DNA of 64,000 nt from positions 558,001 to 622,000 of the forward strand of contig LATX02000183.1 in assembly GCA_001466705.2 (NCBI GenBank), written 5' to 3'. The stretch comes from Moniliophthora roreri (taxonomy: Eukaryota > Basidiomycota > Agaricomycetes > Agaricales > Marasmiaceae). The notes below the pieces were generated by a model. The model saw nothing but the letters and a program-made list of their open reading frames with translations. It ran no database searches and was not told the origin of the DNA. Below, in pieces: positions 32,403 through 45,281 of the stretch (position 1 is its first letter; every line of letters starts with the position of its first letter). The position numbers and the translations under genes were made by a program.

Positions 32403-34285
32403 CTAACTGTTTGAGGGAGGCTCAGGGAATCCATGCACCCAGACAGTAACATTTGAGATCCTCGAACGCTCGATACGAACATCCAGCAATTCTACTTGCA
32501 TCAGGATATCCCCACGCAGCATCTCAAGCACAGTCAATACTTGGGCTGAGAATGCCATTGGTGATCTACAGAAATCCAAAGACACTAATGAACTCGCATC
32601 CCTACGCCCGAAGAATCCGCGCTTGCTGTTGCAGACACCAATCTTGACGGTCCAATTCACGTTGGGTAGGATATTAAAGAAAGTGCTCATCGAGAGAGTT
32701 GATCGGAATGTAGAAGTCTGTTACCAGGTTCAGCGCAAGGTTGAAAATGGGAAAGGGTACTTGCTCACCGTATTGCTGTTTTCCAAATCCATGACATTCA
32801 AGACGGTGCGAAATCCAGTCTCTAGCTTGGCATCCGAATGAGCCGTAAACCGCTTTCCAACACCACCGCAACGTTTCCATTTCACTTCTCTCCGCTGTCG
32901 CGATGTTCGAATTGGACATTTGACAGGCCAAAAAGTGGAACAGTTACTAAGCGAAATTCCCGAAGGAAGCCATGTATTTACGGTAGTGCTGCTGCATTTC
33001 ATTGTGCGACTCCAGGCGTTATCGCCTTCGAAATTCCATATAAACCCGAAGCGCTGATCCTTCATAGACCTATAAACTTGAGTAGCTCCACCGTCACGGC
33101 ACATTGCAATGACGGCTTCGACGCAAATTCCTTATCATTGAGGCGAGACACGATACTTGCGAACGAGATCATGAGATAACCCTCGAGGGATTCAACCACC
33201 GTTGAAGTACCATCACAAAGCAGTTTCTGGGAATTGCAGAGGAAGAAACAGCACCCAGCGCAGAACGTTATTTGGTGAAGGTCGTCTATACCCATATCGC
33301 GACGGCCTATGACGGAGAGTGTAAAGCGTAGCATCGCCATTCCAATTTTTTGGATTAGCTTGTTCGAGAGCATTAAAAGACGCAGATCAGCGTCTGTGGA
33401 AAACGGTACGGCAAGTGTGATAAGCCCTGCAAGATGATGTAAGTCGAGTAGTGCATCGTCAGACTTGAAAGCTCGAGAAAGAGAACCGACGGGGTTGTAC
33501 CTAAAGCCTATCCATCGAGTGTTTGGGGGATCACTGACTTTCCGAATGGAGTGAAAGATAGTACCGCACCATGTCAAAGCAACGGTGGCCGCGCTTCAAG
33601 AGGTTATCAGAGACTTCTACGCAGGCCTTCACGAAGTACTCTGCAAAGGGAAACTTGCGCTGGTCGGAGGGTGTCTGATCGAAATGGTATGGAACAAACA
33701 GCACGCCAATAGTAGCGTAGAGCGTTCTTTCTTCCGAGGAGAAAGGAGCCTTCAGAGAACAAGCCTCTTGAGAGTAACGTGAGCCCAAGTGCAGATCTGT
33801 GACTAAAGAGGGATAAACGCAAGATGTAGTTGGTGGTCTAGGATGCCCAGGTGCTATATCGAGACGATAGAGTTGATAGCCGCTCGCATGACATCACAAG
33901 AAATGCATCCTGCGGATAGCACGGGAGTAGAGAGGACGTTGCAGAAGTCCTTGAGCGACAAACGCGGCGGGATATCCTGCATAGTTTGCAGAAAGTGTAA
34001 CCTTCTGGCGTCGAGATTGCAAAACGTTTTCATCAAGGGGGATCTTGCTGTGGCCTTTAGCGAGGGCGGGGCAGACTCACCAGGGATAATCAGTTTCCCA
34101 TAGCGAAGCGAACAAGGTGGGGGTAAGAAAAAAAGTATCGTGGCAAAGGAAGCATCGAGTCCAGCAAAGCACAGGCGTGATCTACGCCAACCAAGTCTTC
34201 TTCGACAGATGGAAAGTCCGCTAGTGGCATTAGAAACTTCGATAGAGAAAGCCAGGAATACTTCATGCATGATAGTCGAATCCAT
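32403..34285 (-). other. Possible multi-exon gene of unknown function, unresolved
   Basis: Between 32.4 and 34.3 kb the minus strand has a chain of open segments with real-looking composition. Examples are LDARRLHFLQTMQDIPPRLS near 33.95-34.05 kb, TIGVLFVPYHFDQTPSDQRK near 33.65 kb and RDMGIDDLHQITFCAGCCFF near 33.27 kb. I could not join them into one frame with consistent splice sites and recognise no domain. It may be a lineage-specific gene or a decayed one. Confidence 0.3.
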
Positions 34286-34704
34286 ATTTTGGACGTTGCT
34301 TCATTAAGGAGAAACCGAAGCCGGGTACTGTCGAGAAACGATGTCGTTCTAGTTCAAGCCAGCAAGCTCTAACCTTACCCTGGGGAGCTTACGTGTAACA
34401 TCACCTCACGTGGTCTAGATCATTTTCTCTTGCTAGTCAACCGCCCCCACAGCCCTTCCGCGATATCTTTCATCGGATTTATTGGAGAAATCGGAGTCCC
34501 GTTCAGAAATCAAATCCATCCAAAAGTCCCGTCCCTTGACATTTATCGGCATTCCCTTATCCTTATCGTACCTCGTCAAAGCGTTCTTATGACCAGGCTG
34601 AAACTTCTTTCCCTATCAGGGTCGACAAATTATGGCATCTCGGTGGGGTAAATTTCTATTTGGCGCAAAAAACCCCCTCTTGCTTCTGAACGCCCATCAT
34701 TGAT

Positions 34705-37299
34705 ATGGAGGAGAGTCGTACGAAACGGCGAGTTTGCATTGTGACACGTTTTTCCTGTGTTGACCTCGTGTTGCTTGTTTTATCTCACAGAATTCTCAAA
34801 CGCCTGGAAGTTCCACACGAGAAGGATGCAACGTTTTCATTGACACCCTGGGTATGTCTCTATAATCTACCCACCTTTCAACTGCTAATCCTGTTCCTCA
34901 GATCAACCGCGACATCGTACCTTTGCCACCATCTCGACGAACATGGGGTCCATGGTCATTCGTCGGCTTCTGGCTCGTCACGGGTGTTAATATCAGCAAT
35001 TGGACAACAGCAAGCTCTTTGCTGGGGCTGGGGTTGAATGTATGGCAAGCGATCCTTACAGTAGTATGTTTAGTCTTTAAATATTTCGCTCCTTGGCTGA
35101 GTTACAACCCCGATCAGGTCATTGGGCAAGTAATTGTCGGTCTCGCAGTTGCTCTGAATGGTATGCCTGGAGGCCAATGGCATATCGGATTTCCTGTTAT
35201 CAAGTGCGTGCGGCTTCATTCAGGCTACTAATGCTCTTTCTGACTTCACACTTGCTTTAGTCGATACGTCTGGGGCATGTACGGAAGTGTACGTCTTCTT
35301 GTTACCTACTGAACGCTTCGCCCCGTTTACACCCTCTAAACACAGTTCTTCCCACTCCTCATGCGCATCATGCTCTCTTTCGTCTGGTATGGTTGTCAAA
35401 CCTGGTTTGGAGGCAAATCCGTCAAAGTCGTCATCGCTGCTATCTGGCCATCGTTTTTGACAATGAGGAACACTTTACCGGCTAGTGCGGCAATGGAGTG
35501 CGTCTTTTTTTGTATTATTGAAGAAAAGTGCTGATGCGAATATGATAGAACAAACGACCTCATAGCCGTTATGATATTCTGGTCACTATCACTTCCTCTG
35601 CTCGTCGTACCACCAGAAGTGTATCGTGTGCCGTTCAGGTATGCCACACTGAGGTTCGTCAACTTCACCTTATTTGTAAGGAATCAGGACGCTGAACGGA
35701 CTACATAAACCGACAGTATAACTATAACAGCATTCATCATCCTTATCTGGGCCCTGGCCAAGGAAGGTGGCGGCGGTCCATTGCTGCGAGACCCCGCAGG
35801 CATAACTGGAGTCAAGCATGTACCTCAGGGCTCAGAGTTGGCATGGACGGTGGTATTAGGCGTTACGACGAACATTGGGAGCATCAGTAGTGGGATTTTG
35901 AATCAGAGTGGTGTGTTATCTCTTTCTTTTTTTCTTCTTTCTTTTCTTTTGAGGCTGACATGGGGATAGATTACGCTCGATTTGCGAGGAAGCCTGGCGA
36001 TCAGTTTATTTCACAGTTGATTTGTGTGCCGATTATGGCGATCCTGAGTATGTCCTCTTCGTGTATTTTTTTCTCCATTAAACCACCATGCATTGCAGCG
36101 GCGCTCATCGGAATTATATGTACCTCGTGTGCAGCGGGTTTTTATCCTGATGAGCCGTTGGTGAGCTATGTTTTCCTTTTTGCTTCCACCCGTATTTATC
36201 CTGACATGATTGATCAGCTCTGGGAACCATACAACCTTCTCATCGCAATCCAGACCCACGGTGGCAATGGTGCTAGGGCTGCTACCTTCTTTGCAGGTAC
36301 TTCTCATTTCATAACGGTGTTGAAATACTCACGTCTAGGTATGAACGAACGTAGGGTGCGCATTCGTCGTCTCTCAATGGGGCATTAACATCTCGGGAAA
36401 CGCTATCTCTGGAGGAATAGATCTTTCTGGGTTGTTTCCGAAATACTTCAATATCGTTAGAGTGAGTCTCTCGTTATACGATGTGAGAAGTGCGTATACT
36501 GATGATAGCAGGGAGCTTTCCTTACAGCCTTTGTCGGCCTAGCGATTAATCCTTGGCAGTTGCTCAATGTATGCTCTCTCCTGCCTTGTATTTCTGAGAC
36601 GAAACTAATTTATACCTATCTTGACAACAGGGAGCGAACACGTTCCTCACTGTTCTAAGGTACGCCTTCTTCGTTCTCCCCATGCGACGTCATTGACAAC
36701 ACTCCTGAAGCTCATTCTCCGTCTTCCTCGGCCCCGCAACGGGCATAATGATAACCGACTATATTATCATCAAGAAACAAAAGGTCAGGTTGAGTCATTT
36801 ATACGATCCATCTAGTCAATCCATCTACTGGTGCGCATATTGCTTTCTTCACCCCAAGTTATGACTGTCGCTCACGAAATGACGCAATTTAGGTATACGT
36901 ACGGCTTCAATCTCCGAGCTATTGTCGCGTGGATCATGGGCGTATGGCCCCTAATGCCCGGTTTTATCGCGGCTGTTCAGAAGACGGACATTTCGGTTGG
37001 GTGGAAGCGAACATATTATTTGGCTTGGTTATTAGGTATTCTTTCTTCGCTTCCTCTAGCTTGTTTCGGATCAGGATTTGATGGAGGCGTAACCAGGCTT
37101 TTTGCTGTCAAGCGTAACATATATTATCCTCTGCAAGATATGGCCTCCCAAAGGTTTGGGTGTGGTTGACGACGAAGATGTATACGGCACATTCGAACAC
37201 GAACATGATGAGCGGGCTCGGGACGTGGCGTATATGAATGCAGAGGGTGAAGGAGAAAATGGGAGTGTTGAAGAGGATTCAAAGTTTTATGCGGTGTGA
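34705..37299 (+). CDS. NCS1-family nucleobase/allantoin/thiamine-type transporter
   Basis: Fifteen exons (34705-34851, 34902-35203, 35261-35288, 35346-35497, 35549-35638, 35717-35910, 35970-36047, 36099-36160, 36218-36296, 36355-36461, 36512-36568, 36631-36659, 36711-36830, 36893-37035, 37097-37299) give 596 residues. Family marks: RRTWGPWSFVGFWLVTGVNI in span 1, SFVWYGCQTWFGG, GNIGSISSGI-type text before NQSDYARFARKPGDQ, FVVSQWGINISGNAISGGID, then LGPATGIMITDYIIIKKQK and YTYGFNLRAIVAWIMGVWP. The C-terminal tail is acidic. About 12 membrane spans are expected. Fungal members import uracil, uridine, allantoin, thiamine or nicotinamide riboside by cation symport; the substrate cannot be assigned. 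The N-terminal exon is the least certain, and the donor at 35639 could shift by a few codons. Confidence 0.9.
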
Positions 37300-37413
37300 A
37301 TTGATGAATACCTATTTGTCTGTGATTAACAGTACTTGTATGATATACAATACGTATAACGTTCATCGTCCGAATAACACGGTAGAAATCCTGCTATTCA
37401 ATGATGATACACC

Positions 37414-39020
37414 TTAAACCTCTGTGGTGGGTGTATAAAGTGGTGGTGGTGGGTCCCCCGATGTTGACGTCGATGGCGATGGTGAGCGATAACACGGAGG
37501 AACTGGCGCACTAGTAGACTGGGAACGTTGACTATGTCCCCTTGTTACTTGACGACGTTTCTCTGACATCACATACCCAGGCCCCTGAGCGTCCCTAGCA
37601 AACGGTGCGATAGTCATACTACTCGGCGCGACCCGATCTGTACGGTGCATTCCTTCAGGAAATTAGCTTTGAGCATTAAACAAGATTGAGACCCACTTTG
37701 AGCTCGCCGTCGTCTCCAGTACCACAAGAAACCCAGTAGAACAATAAGAAGTAACACTCCGAGCACAAGACCAACAATTAGAGCTGTTCTGTTGCTAATC
37801 GTGCCGAATCAGCATGCTGCTAGCGAGAAGGCTGTCAATTGAGCGGCTTACTTTGATTCATGGGAAGCCGGTTGTCCTGCTGTCGGGGAAGGCGGTGAAG
37901 CGGTAACGCTGTTGGACGGGATGCCAGGCCACGGTGAGATTTTCGTGACAGCGCCAATGAAAAGAACGTACAGCAGGCTGGTGGGCAAAGACGTCTGAGA
38001 ACCGGACTGTATTGTGATAGCTACAGGACTAGGAAACCATCACGTCAGTCAACATGGGTAGATGAATGATTTGTACCTACCTGGCAGTGGGAACTGTACT
38101 CGTATTTGTTGTGGCCGTCGCGCCGGCGCTTCCGAAAATGATCAGAGATTATATCAAGGATTTGCCATTTGGGTGGCATTGACTCTAGAACACTCACGAC
38201 GGACTTGATGTAATTCCGTTTTGAGGTGTTTGCGTTGGACTATAAAAAAGGTTACCATGAAAGCGCGGAAGGTTGGAACGCTGGATTCGGGCTGACCTCT
38301 GTTGACCAGTTTGTCTAGTATACATGTTCAGAGGTCGAAGGCGAAGGATGTCGGGATTTAACGCACCCATTGTTAGTCGAAGTGGTCAGAGGCGAGCTAA
38401 CGCCAAACGTTGATGTAGGTGAGGTAGCTGGGCTGGTACCATCAACAGTGGACGCCGGTGGAGCCCCTGTATTTGATGATCTAGTAGGTAGACGTGACAG
38501 CGGTTATACCATTCACATAACGAGGGACACGTACGAGAATGTCGCCGCTAGCCGTAGTGGGGGCGCTGGGCCGGGCGCTGGAGACGGAACACTTTGTACC
38601 TGAATAGCGGTCCTTGAGGCGAAAACGGAGCCATTGGATTCGACGTCAATCCGATAGGTTCTATGACGAGACCTCGCATTCAGAACATACACCGAAAAGA
38701 CTCCGAGCTTACCCCGCTTTACTGCAGAGGAAGGGGAATGAATTTTCTGCCTCTGCATCTCCTTGGATTACCACTGTCAACATCTCTTCCTCAGCATCGC
38801 CCGAACGAAGGAAAAACTTGAACTGTTGAGGGTCTCCCTTGACGCGCTTCCAGCTTGCCGTAGCGGCAACTTTCATCTTGACACTGCTTGGGGCATCGAT
38901 AGTGAATGAGCCACCTATTTGAAAAAGAGGAAGGAGAGTGAGACTTGAGGAATGTTAGTGTCCTGACACCCAAGAGTGGTAACCGACTCACAACAAGCTG
39001 TTTATCCGACTAAACCCCAT
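37414..39020 (-). CDS. KNH-like surface protein with Ser/Thr/Pro stalk and one membrane span, paralog C
   Basis: The start codon is at 39018-39020. Firm exons are 38992-39020, 38713-38943 and 38600-38660; the stalk exons between 38590 and 37800 are small and not all placed. The tail exon ends at the stop at 37414-37416. The signal peptide (MGFSRINSLFLTLLPLFQ) is followed by the same domain as paralogs A and B: FTIDAPSSVKMKVAATASWK, then GDPQQFKFFLRSGD, and the closing GTYRIDVES. The span (LIVGLVLGVLLLIVLLGF near 37.75 kb) and LWYWRRRR match A and B. The tail is different and Pro/Ser-rich (PPPPLYTPTTEV at the end). Orientation is opposite to A and B, with the NCS1 transporter between. Confidence 0.75.
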
Positions 39021-41100
39021 GACCACAACCACCGAGCTCTGCGGAAAGAGACCTTGAAGAGAGAATGAAAGGAGCGATCTTTTGAAGGAACGGGGGTAGG
39101 AAGTAAAGCAACCGCGCGGCGGACTCGTCCTGATCAAACGGTTTCTTCCTAACAATAGCGGGATCCTTATATGCTTAAATTGATCAAGTTTTGAATACTT
39201 CCTACCCCATCTTTTAATTTAGACATGATGCAAACACGGAGAAGTATGGGTGAATCGAGGTCGATTGGTGGTTGCCGGGTTGTATAATATCATTCTTAAG
39301 GTTGTAGGATTGATAGATGATGGAAAAGCGTCCCATCTATCATCCCATTTGAACTCCACAACAGGTCTATAGATAATGCAGCATGCCAAGTCAATTGTTC
39401 TGGGATTAGAGTTCAAATCTCACCATGTGCTATTCGAATTCCTCGTGATACCAAAGTAGAACTCAGATTCTCCCCGACCATCATGACTTCAGCTGTCAAG
39501 AGGTCAATCTGATGCCTCCCCATTGAACACCTATCGCTGTGACTGACGCAGTCAGATAATAGAGTATCCTCTGTAGAGCATTACTCCATGGTGGGAGAAA
39601 TTGGCTTGAGGATAACCAACTCGGCGTCGGAACATGGTTTGAGTTTTTGCTGACAAAACTGTGACAAAACCTAGGATTGCCAGATAATCCGAAATCTTCG
39701 AACTGGCCAAGCTGGGATGGCTTTGATCACGCCAAGACCAGCAGGCAATACTCCAGATCAAAGGTAGACGGTAGTGGAGGCTTCGCAAATGGGGTTGACT
39801 AGAGTTAATTTCTGTGCGAGAGGTAATAATAGTAGCGGCGGTAAGCTTGATGCAATCGCAGTAATGTCAAAAGGGATATCCATGAGCCAAAAAGCGTAGA
39901 GGTGTTGTCGTTTGAAGACCGAGGGATGAGACATGGCGGTAAACTGGGTAGCTGCACTTTACGAGATGAAAGGACGTTTTGTTAGCCGAACAAGACACAG
40001 CAAAGCGAAGATGACGGTAAAATATGCACGAACAGATTTTTGAACAGAATAAGTATCGCCTTCTGTCGATTGTTCTGCCCGCCCTAGAAGATGATATATC
40101 AGCCGCTGGGCGGGACAGTTTCCCAGTGGTCTGGTTCCAGTCGGCATACCATTCTCTGCAATAACAATGGGAGATTGTTTGGTTGGGTGTGGGATCTATT
40201 ACACCAGGGTGAAATTCTGAGCTGCTAGCTTCGGATCGCCACGTAGGGACGCTCCCGGAGAATATGATGACGGTCAAGAGCAAAAGTTCTGGACCTACTC
40301 ACGTGATGACCGGCTCCTCGGTTAGGGCTCCGCTACTATTTTCCGGAACGAGTCGACGACCAGCAAAACTTGTTCTCGTTCCCTGTTCTCCCTCTATCCT
40401 TCATCACGTTGCGTCCACAGAAACGACTTGGTATTTGGTCGATGGAGTTCTCTAGAGCCAGGCTTGGCCTCGTGAGTGATATATGTTGGCCTTTGTACCC
40501 TTCTGAAGGGGCTTTTGCACCAGGAAGCGATGGATATAACTTTTTCTACACTGGTGCTAGAGTCAACCCATTTTCAAGAACTTCTATTCTCAGCTCAATC
40601 ACGAGGATCTAGTTCAATATCCGTTCAGCCCGTTCCTAAACTCTATCTCTGCCACGCAGGTGCGTACTCAAGACGACCATTCGTTCATTCCAGCTAATGA
40701 CGCTTTGTGTAGTACCTAATACCTTCAATCTTCTCTCGAGCCTCCCCCCTCGTTACCATTTTGCCGGTCTGTTCTGGAACATGAAGATGGGACCATCTGC
40801 CAGGGCACTGTTCCAGAAGAACATTTACCGAACATTTACCAGAACGACAGAAACCTGATCTTGCCTCGAATGAAGAACATCCTCGTCCAAACCCATAACT
40901 GCCTTTCGCACCACATGTAGATCCTTCGCCGAATAGTGCGCTCCCGCTCTTGGAAACTAGAGAAGCATTGCCGCTATCGTCACCGAAACGGGCCAGGATG
41001 TATTGGGAGCCGCGGAATGTAGACATCGATACGTGAGGAGCAAGACGATAGAGCATGTCTACCAGCTTTACTTCTTATACGAACGTTGACGTAGTAGTAA
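39021..41100. other. Intergenic stretch without a supportable gene
   Basis: Open frames up to 138 codons (39867-40283, -) have no recognisable domain. Its right end may contain the first, most decayed members of the exon-intron unit array described next. Confidence 0.4.
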
Positions 41101-43195
41101 CCCTAGTCCCGAGGAGTACTGCGAGATGCCACAAGTTCCATGAAGAAACTCGAGAAGACCCCACACATAATCTCTCTGCTCGAGATACTTCCACATTTCG
41201 CTACTGGAGAACGTGCCTGATGAGACGCCTCAATCCACGGACAATCAAAGCCCCGAGAACTGCAACTATTGGAGAACACGGGAGCGATATAGGCCGTTCC
41301 AAAGCTAGTTGCGACGATGAGAAAGTGTGTTTACCTGACGAATCTAATTCTCTGAGGGGTATTCATGACTTCCTGGATGTCACAGGTCTCCGATATATGT
41401 TGGAAAATACCGAGTACCGACCAGAACACGATTTGTGAACGTTTTGCGCAGGTTACACCTGACTTCCTGCTCAACGGCTTCCTTGCATTTAGCAGCGACA
41501 AGATCATCGGAGGAGCAGCCCTACTATATGGAGAGTCTCGTACCAGGTCTCGCAATCCTTTGGTGGAATCATGAGTGATTCAGGTCCCTTTATGTCTTGG
41601 TACGATCAGGAGCGGGTATGTGTACCCCATTCTTTTCTTTCTGTAACGAACTCTGATGACCATACGGTGCTTTCAGGTACCGGATGTGTGCCAGGAAGAG
41701 CTCCTTCCGGAAGATTGGCAGACTCACAATCCGCTTTCAAGTTCGGTTTCTTCCCTCATCTACTAGCTGCGGAATCGTACGAAGAGCAGCGTTACTCTGT
41801 GGAGAGTCTAGATTCAGGATTTCCTAATGCTCGGTGAAGTTGCACATGATGTAGGTTGTACTTTGTCCGTACGCGGAGGTGAAGGCTTATTGACCTCGTT
41901 CCTCTACCTTCGAGATGAGTGCTCACGATTCTCTGATGCTTCTAGGTGTAAGATATGAGATGGGGACCGCTCAATGGCGCTAGGAAGACGGCGTGTGAGG
42001 ACATGTACCAAGACATACTCTCCCGTCTAGTTCGGTATCTTCCCTTGTATCCAGTGACGGAGAAAGTAATGAAGGAGCAGTTTGACTGTGTGAAGAGACC
42101 AGAGCTTGTGCCTTGCAACGATCGGAGAGGATGGGAGAGGTATACATCGCTCCGACGTTGAGTGTGACGAAGGAAGGTATGTCTACTTCTTTGTCTGCCT
42201 TCTGCAACAAGTGCTAACGACTAGGTAACGCTTCTAGGTCTTCGAGAAAGGCAAAGAGACTCCGCATATCTGGAATTCCTTGGCAACATACCATAGCAGT
42301 TACAGCTACACCTCATCTCTTGGTTCGGCATCACCATCTCCCTCTATTACCCAACTCGGAACTGTGGAAGAGCAAGGGACTTTACGATGTGAAGAGTTTG
42401 GATTCTTAGTTCGATCCTGGCCTGAGCATAAGGAGAGGGCGAGCGTATGTTGACCTCATTTTTCCACTTTCAAGATTGATGCTGATGATCGTATGATGCT
42501 TCTAGGTACTAGACATGCACATGGAGGCGCTGTATCTGGACAAGGAGACGTCCTACGGAGGGATGATGATTTATACCTCAGCATCAATTTTGATACTTTC
42601 CTTACGTCCACCAGCGGTGAATTCTTGGAGAGGGAGAGCCAGGGCTCCGAGCTCTGGAGCTATCTGGAAGTTTGGGAGTGACAAACGCTGTCCCGTTCCT
42701 AAAAGCGACGAGAAGGTATGTGAAGTTTATTCATTCGCTTCTGGGACACTGTTCATGACCTTTTGAGTACTCTAGAGCCTGGATATATGTCGAGAACCGC
42801 TGCATGTTGACAAGAGCGCGTTCTGCCTGAATGTCACAGAACGAGCCGAGACCGCTAGCGTTCTCCGATTCTGTCGGCGGCGGTCTTGAAGGAGGCAGAT
42901 GCTTCCCCATGCCCCATGCAAAGAACTGGAATTGCAAGTTTCAGAACGTTTGGAGAGCATATGGAACATGCAGATCGTTCAGTAGTCGGGTATGATGAGC
43001 ATAGAGTATGTCCGGTTGGCTCCTTTGACACCATCTTAACGGCTAAATGGAACATATAGATTCTGAGGCGAGAGTCGTCCGAAGGTGTACAGCCCGGCCC
43101 TTCATCAGCGGCGAGATCTCAAGAAGCCCACCCACTATTCGGAGAGGACGAGGCCGAGGCCGACAGAGATCGTTTCATAGCCATTGTAGGTATGT
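41101..43195 (+). pseudogene. Decayed array of about 270-base exon-plus-intron units
   Basis: Intron acceptors recur at 41387, 41676, 41945, 42237, 42505, 42775 and 43059, a spacing of 268-292 bases. The introns are 54-67 bases long; most start GTATGT and end CTTCTAG or CTCTAG, and several share ACCTCATTYTTYC-type text. Exons of about 200-230 bases encode related peptides: one ends GPFMSWYDQER, another GFLVRSWPEHKER. EETREDPTHNLSA matches KGKETPHIWNSLA, and YEEQRYSVESLDSGF matches VEEQGTLRCEEFGF. Some exons are open in phase 0 (42238-42444, 42506-42715), others carry stops or shifts (41388-41615, 41946-42176). I read this as a tandem-exon gene that has decayed; the family is not recognised. 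Confidence 0.5.
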
Positions 43196-43541
43196 CTAGC
43201 TCATTCCCTGTCTTCTATCACTGCCGCTCATTCCTTTCTGCCTACCTCAGGCCCCTTCCTTTGTTTTGGATAGCTTCGAGATGGCACCTCTTGCAAGTTT
43301 GGCCAACTCATGTATAAAAGTTAGACATGCACATGCTAATGTCAAATTAAATGTATCTTACACGGACCAATGTGTATATACCAATTTCTTGTCAATTAAT
43401 CAGTACACGGTTATTTTCCGCTCGCTCGACGCTACGTAACTTCGACTATCGGGACATTCCCAAATCGGGAGTAAACACGACAGGTCACAGCGGTGACGCT
43501 AAAACGTTCTTCTGCACCGCCATCATCTCTGCGTCCTCAGC

Positions 43542-45070
43542 ATGGTCCGCTCCATCGACGACCTTCCAGCAGAGCTCAACGAGCGCATTTTATGTCTTGT
43601 TCCATACAAGAACCTATCTGGCGTGTGTCGTGTATCCAGAAAGTATCGTGCAGTCGGAACGCGCGTCCTCTATCGACATCTGCCACTCTATATGGCTGCC
43701 GACGCCATTATGTGTTTCAAGACCCTCTTGAGGAACAAAGCTGCCGCAGAATCCGTAAGAGATCTCAGTCTCCTCCGTCTGTGAGTTTTATGATAGTGTT
43801 CTTTGATAACACCTGATTCACTATCTGTAGGCAAGAGTACGATGGAGCGTCCCGTTTTCTGTCAGCCTTTTTCATCCTTCTTCACAAAGTTCTACCCAGA
43901 CTCTCCAATCTCCGCGATTTCACAATCCACCTTGGGAGTCCAGGCTCGTCAGCCTCCACTCATCATTTCGACTTTATACTCGAAAAGTGCACTTTCCCGT
44001 GGCTAGAAGATTTCCGCTTCTTCGGACCCACAACGCACCATACTCAATCCTTCCTTGACAGACACCGCTCTTCGATCTACCGAATAATGCTTGTGCCTAT
44101 AGAACCCATCAGTCCAACGCCCGAAAGCCAAATCATACATGACCGCACCTTGTCGTTCCCAAAACTCGAGATGCTATTCACATCCGCTTCATTCGCAAAG
44201 CACATCTTGACGGTACCGCTCCCTGCCATAGAGAATGTTTTGATCTCGTGGATGACAGATTTCGACCTAGGATTCAGGGACCTGCTTCAGGCATTTTCCA
44301 AGGCTCAGCGGGATAAACCATTCACAGGGAAACTAACAATTGAAAGACCCGGATGGAACATTGACGTGATTGAAGCAATATCGACTCAGCTTCCTCATGT
44401 CACCGTTTTGTGCGTCGAGTGTTGGCTCCTGTCATTGGATGAGGAAGCCCCCACAGTAAGTCTATATTCGTCATTGGCCGTTAACGTTGATACTGATCAA
44501 CGACTTATCAGGACATGCTCTCGGCGATCGAGAATTGCTTCTCTCGGTTCAAGGACTTGACCCATCTCGAGTGGTACTTCGGGGGATCAGGAAATCAAAG
44601 GTCCTGTAATTGGGACGACGAGTACGAAGTAGTTTCCGCTATTGGAGGCGCGTGTCCTACATTGCGAAAGTGTCAGCTTCCATGTTAGTTTGCACTTTTT
44701 TTTTTTTTCGTTTTGGCTTCATACTGACTTTCAAGTCATAGTCAGCGATCGGTGGCTCCGCGTCATAGACGAAGTCTGGAGACCTCTAGGTTGTCCCTTG
44801 AACCTCGATGATCCTGACAATGAGATACCAGACCCCGGTTTAACATGGTTCTTTGATGTGCTTCAGGATAAAACATATCCGGCACTCAAGAAGCTTCTTA
44901 GCCACATGAGGATACTTGCGCAGTCCAATCCGAAGATACTGGACCTGTTAGACCGGTTTGAAGGCGACGATGAACCAGATGCTGACTGTGCGGCAGATTT
45001 GCTAATGGCTGGGGTTGTATTAGATATCTGGTGGTATCCTATCGATCATGTCGACTGTTTTAGAGATTAA
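43542..45070 (+). CDS. F-box protein
   Basis: Four exons (43542-43780, 43831-44455, 44512-44683, 44742-45070) encode 454 residues. The N-terminus is an F-box-like segment, SIDDLPAELNERILCLVPYK, followed by NLSGVCRVSRKYRAVGTRVLYRHL. The rest has irregular leucine-rich segments typical of the large basidiomycete F-box families (LPRLSNLRDFTIHLG, LPAIENVLISWMTDFDLGF, FKDLTHLEWYFGG). Such proteins are substrate adaptors of SCF ubiquitin ligases through Skp1; the target cannot be predicted. Most members evolve fast and are expanded per species. Phases of all four exons agree. The gene sits just downstream of the decayed unit array and looks intact. Confidence 0.82.
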
Positions 45071-45281
45071 ATAAATATGCGTGCAATACTGTCCCATTCT
45101 CATCTACGACGTTTTGCCGAGCAAGAACAAACTATATCATATTTTTGATATACATATGATTCTTCAGGCCGTCCGGTAACCGAGGAAACCGCGCTAGGAT
45201 TCTCCATCGACATCGATGTCAAATAAACGTCCGGTGTATGCAGTATGGTCTTTCGCTTCCCGTAAACGGCAAAACCGAAGT
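45071..45281. other. Short intergenic spacer
   Basis: 3' flank of the F-box gene. Nothing else is recognisable. Confidence 0.4.

Noticed and set aside
36355..36400. Suspected frameshift in the NCS1 transporter near FVVSQWG
   Set aside because: Rereading the bases (GTCGTCTCTCAATGG) gives FVVSQWGIN in one frame with a normal acceptor at 36354; the gene is intact.
39400..39440. Possible tRNA T-arm (GTTCAAATC) near 39.41 kb
   Set aside because: The T-stem does not pair and no A-box or acceptor partner is present at the right distance.
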